This document shows positions 62,789-64,000 of a stretch of 64,000 nucleotides of DNA, piece after piece. Numbering within the stretch: position 1 is the first letter of the stretch; the number at the start of each line of letters is the position of its first letter. Where the stretch lies: NCBI GenBank assembly GCA_033557465.1, contig JAWIIG010000038.1:2294001-2358000 (forward strand). Direction: 5' to 3'. The notes beneath the pieces were generated by a model. It ran no database searches and was not told where the DNA came from. It saw only the letters and a list, made by a program, of their open reading frames with translations. The position numbers and the translations under genes were made by a program. The DNA is from Ichthyophis bannanicus (Eukaryota > Chordata > Amphibia > Gymnophiona > Ichthyophiidae).

Positions 62789-63290
62789 TCCCTCCGCCTT
62801 TTTCTGTTCACTATGGGAGACACTGGCCTCCTACCTGCCTAGTGTGTTGTGGAGTCCTTAGCCTTTTTCCTTTTTCTCTCTCTTTTCTTCCCTGAGTGGT
62901 CCAATATGTTGATGTCCCCATCCCTAGTTCTTGGGGATTTAGCGGTTAGTGGTGGAGGGGTAGGGAAGGTGGGTGATGGGAGGGGTGCTTGGGGGGGTGG
63001 GGGGTAGGAGGGGTTATGGGAGGGGGGAGGAAGGTGGGTAGACGTAGGGTGTAGTAGGGGCGAGAATTGGAGTTTAATTAGGTTCCAGAGGGGGGGGGGG
63101 AGGGAGGGGGGAGGTGGATAAGGGGAAATAACAATACGGGCACACAATAAAAATTAAAAAGAAACCGAGGGCTTTGTTAACAATGTTTTCTGGATGCCGT
63201 GCCGGTGTTTCTTTTTGTATTTTTACTATGTCTAGAGCATGTTTGTTTAGCACCTGTTGTACTTATATGCTGACTTCCAATAAAAAAAAA
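62789..63290 (+). other. L1 3' UTR with G-rich tract
   Basis: Contains a polypurine, G-rich stretch at about 62950-63120 with several runs of four or more G, then cacacaataaaaattaaaaa and a terminal ccaataaaaaaaaaaaa. The last aataaa is the likely polyadenylation signal. G-rich tracts in the 3' UTR are a known L1 feature. Confidence 0.8.
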
Positions 63291-63307
63291 AAAACCCAAG
63301 AGGATTG

Positions 63308-64000
63308 TGGAAAATTGCAAGACGATCTTGATAAATTGGAAGACTGGGCATCAAAATGGCAGATGAAATTTAATATGGACAAGTGCAAAGTTATGCACCT
63401 AGGGAAGAACAACGCAAACTATGGTTACATGATGCAAGGTTCCACATTAGGAACCACCACCGAGGAAAAAGATTTAGGCGTCATTGTGGATAACATGTTA
63501 AAACCCTCCGCCCAGTGTGCAGCGGCGGCCAAGAGAGCAAATAGAATGCTAGGTATCATAAGGAAAGGAATGGAAAATAAAACAAAAGATATTATAATGC
63601 CTCTATATCGTTCCATGGTGAGACCGCACCTTGAATACTGTGTGTAATTCTGGTCGCCGTATCTTAAAAAGGATATAACGATATTAGAAAAGGTTCAGAG
63701 AAGAGCCACCAAAATGGTAAAGGAGATGGAAGGATACTCCTATGAAGAAAGGCTAAAAAGGTTAGTGCTCTTTAACCTGGAAAAGAGACGGCTGAGGGGA
63801 GATATGATAGAAGTCTATAAATTAATGAACGGAGTGGAACGGGTAAACGTAGATCAATTGTTTACGTTATAAGAATATAGAAAGACTAGGGGACATGCAA
63901 TGAAGCTACAGGGTAAACTATTTAAGAATAATAAAATAAAATATTTTTTTCACTGAATGTGTAATCAAACTCTAGAATTTGCTACCGGAGGATGTAGTAA
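63308..64000 (+). pseudogene. CR1 subfamily A, segment after the L1
   Basis: Resumes after the duplication with DKLEDWASKWQMKFNMDKCK, HLGKNNANYGYMMQGSTLG and EEKDLGVIVDNMLKPSAQC, then a stop at 63647 (CAA/TAA-type change in the EYCVQF region) and [19 protein letters not shown]. It runs off the right window edge before the 3' UTR. Confidence 0.9.

Larger units (their letters stand above)
56769..63290 (+). mobile_element. L1 retrotransposon (6.5 kb), plus strand
   Basis: Flanked by a 17-bp duplication, aaaacccaagaggattg, at 56752-56768 and 63291-63307. It has a 5' UTR (56769-57737), ORF1, a spacer, ORF2, a G-rich 3' UTR and an A-rich end. It is full length at both ends but ORF1 is truncated and ORF2 has two stops. 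It lies inside CR1-A. Confidence 0.9.

Overview
This window looks like vertebrate nuclear DNA made almost entirely of transposable elements. There is no bacterial-style gene organisation. The mix of DIRS-type tyrosine-recombinase retrotransposons, several CR1 subfamilies, L2, L1, a Tx1-type L1, Penelope-like remnants and tRNA-headed SINEs fits an amphibian best, perhaps a caecilian. That is an inference from element content; no host gene could be named.

Layout. 1-440: ~113-bp tandem repeat. 520-5015: DIRS copy 1 (+) with gag, RT-RNase H and tyrosine recombinase (YR) remains. 5040-6360: L1-like RT fragment (-) split by a SINE. 6390-10665: CR1 tail, then two copies of a palindromic-ended repeat ('PR'), one split by a SINE and by a 2.3-kb Penelope-like insertion that holds two hammerhead-ribozyme-like motifs. 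10700-18325: CR1 fragment (-), then DIRS copy 2 (+), whose gag is split by a CR1 (11936-14820), a SINE and a second CR1 (-). 18326-19985: L2-like fragments. 19990-21720: single-copy-looking DNA with a candidate host exon on the minus strand. 21722-28340: CR1 (+) split by DIRS copy 3 (-), a gag-only derivative. 28545-30836: CR1 split by a solo LTR and a PR copy. 30836-35720: CR1 and L2 fragments, mostly minus strand. 35833-40732: PR copy split by a nearly complete L2 (36196-40535) with 140-bp promoter-like repeats. 41000-42030: unassigned. 42036-43018: SINE and CR1 3' end. 43019-55548: DIRS copy 4 (-), split by a SINE and by a 9-kb Tx1-type L1 (-). 55549-64000: CR1 (+) split by a 6.5-kb L1 (+).

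How it works together. The elements are autonomous retrotransposons (DIRS: gag, RT-RNase H and YR; LINEs: endonuclease, RT and in some an ORF1) and parasites of them (SINEs with LINE-like tails, gag-only DIRS, palindromic repeats). Several insertions keep target-site duplications or a recognisable empty site, so nesting order and exact ends can be read: 7960-7974/10291-10305 (15 bp), 8204-8216/8799-8811 (13 bp), 28881-28885/29456-29460 (5 bp), 44834-44839/53832-53837 (6 bp), 56752-56768/63291-63307 (17 bp). Most coding copies carry frameshifts, stops or truncations. The longest open frames are a gag-LINE chimera (11708-14653), the gag of DIRS copy 3, and ORF1 and RT segments of the Tx1-type element.
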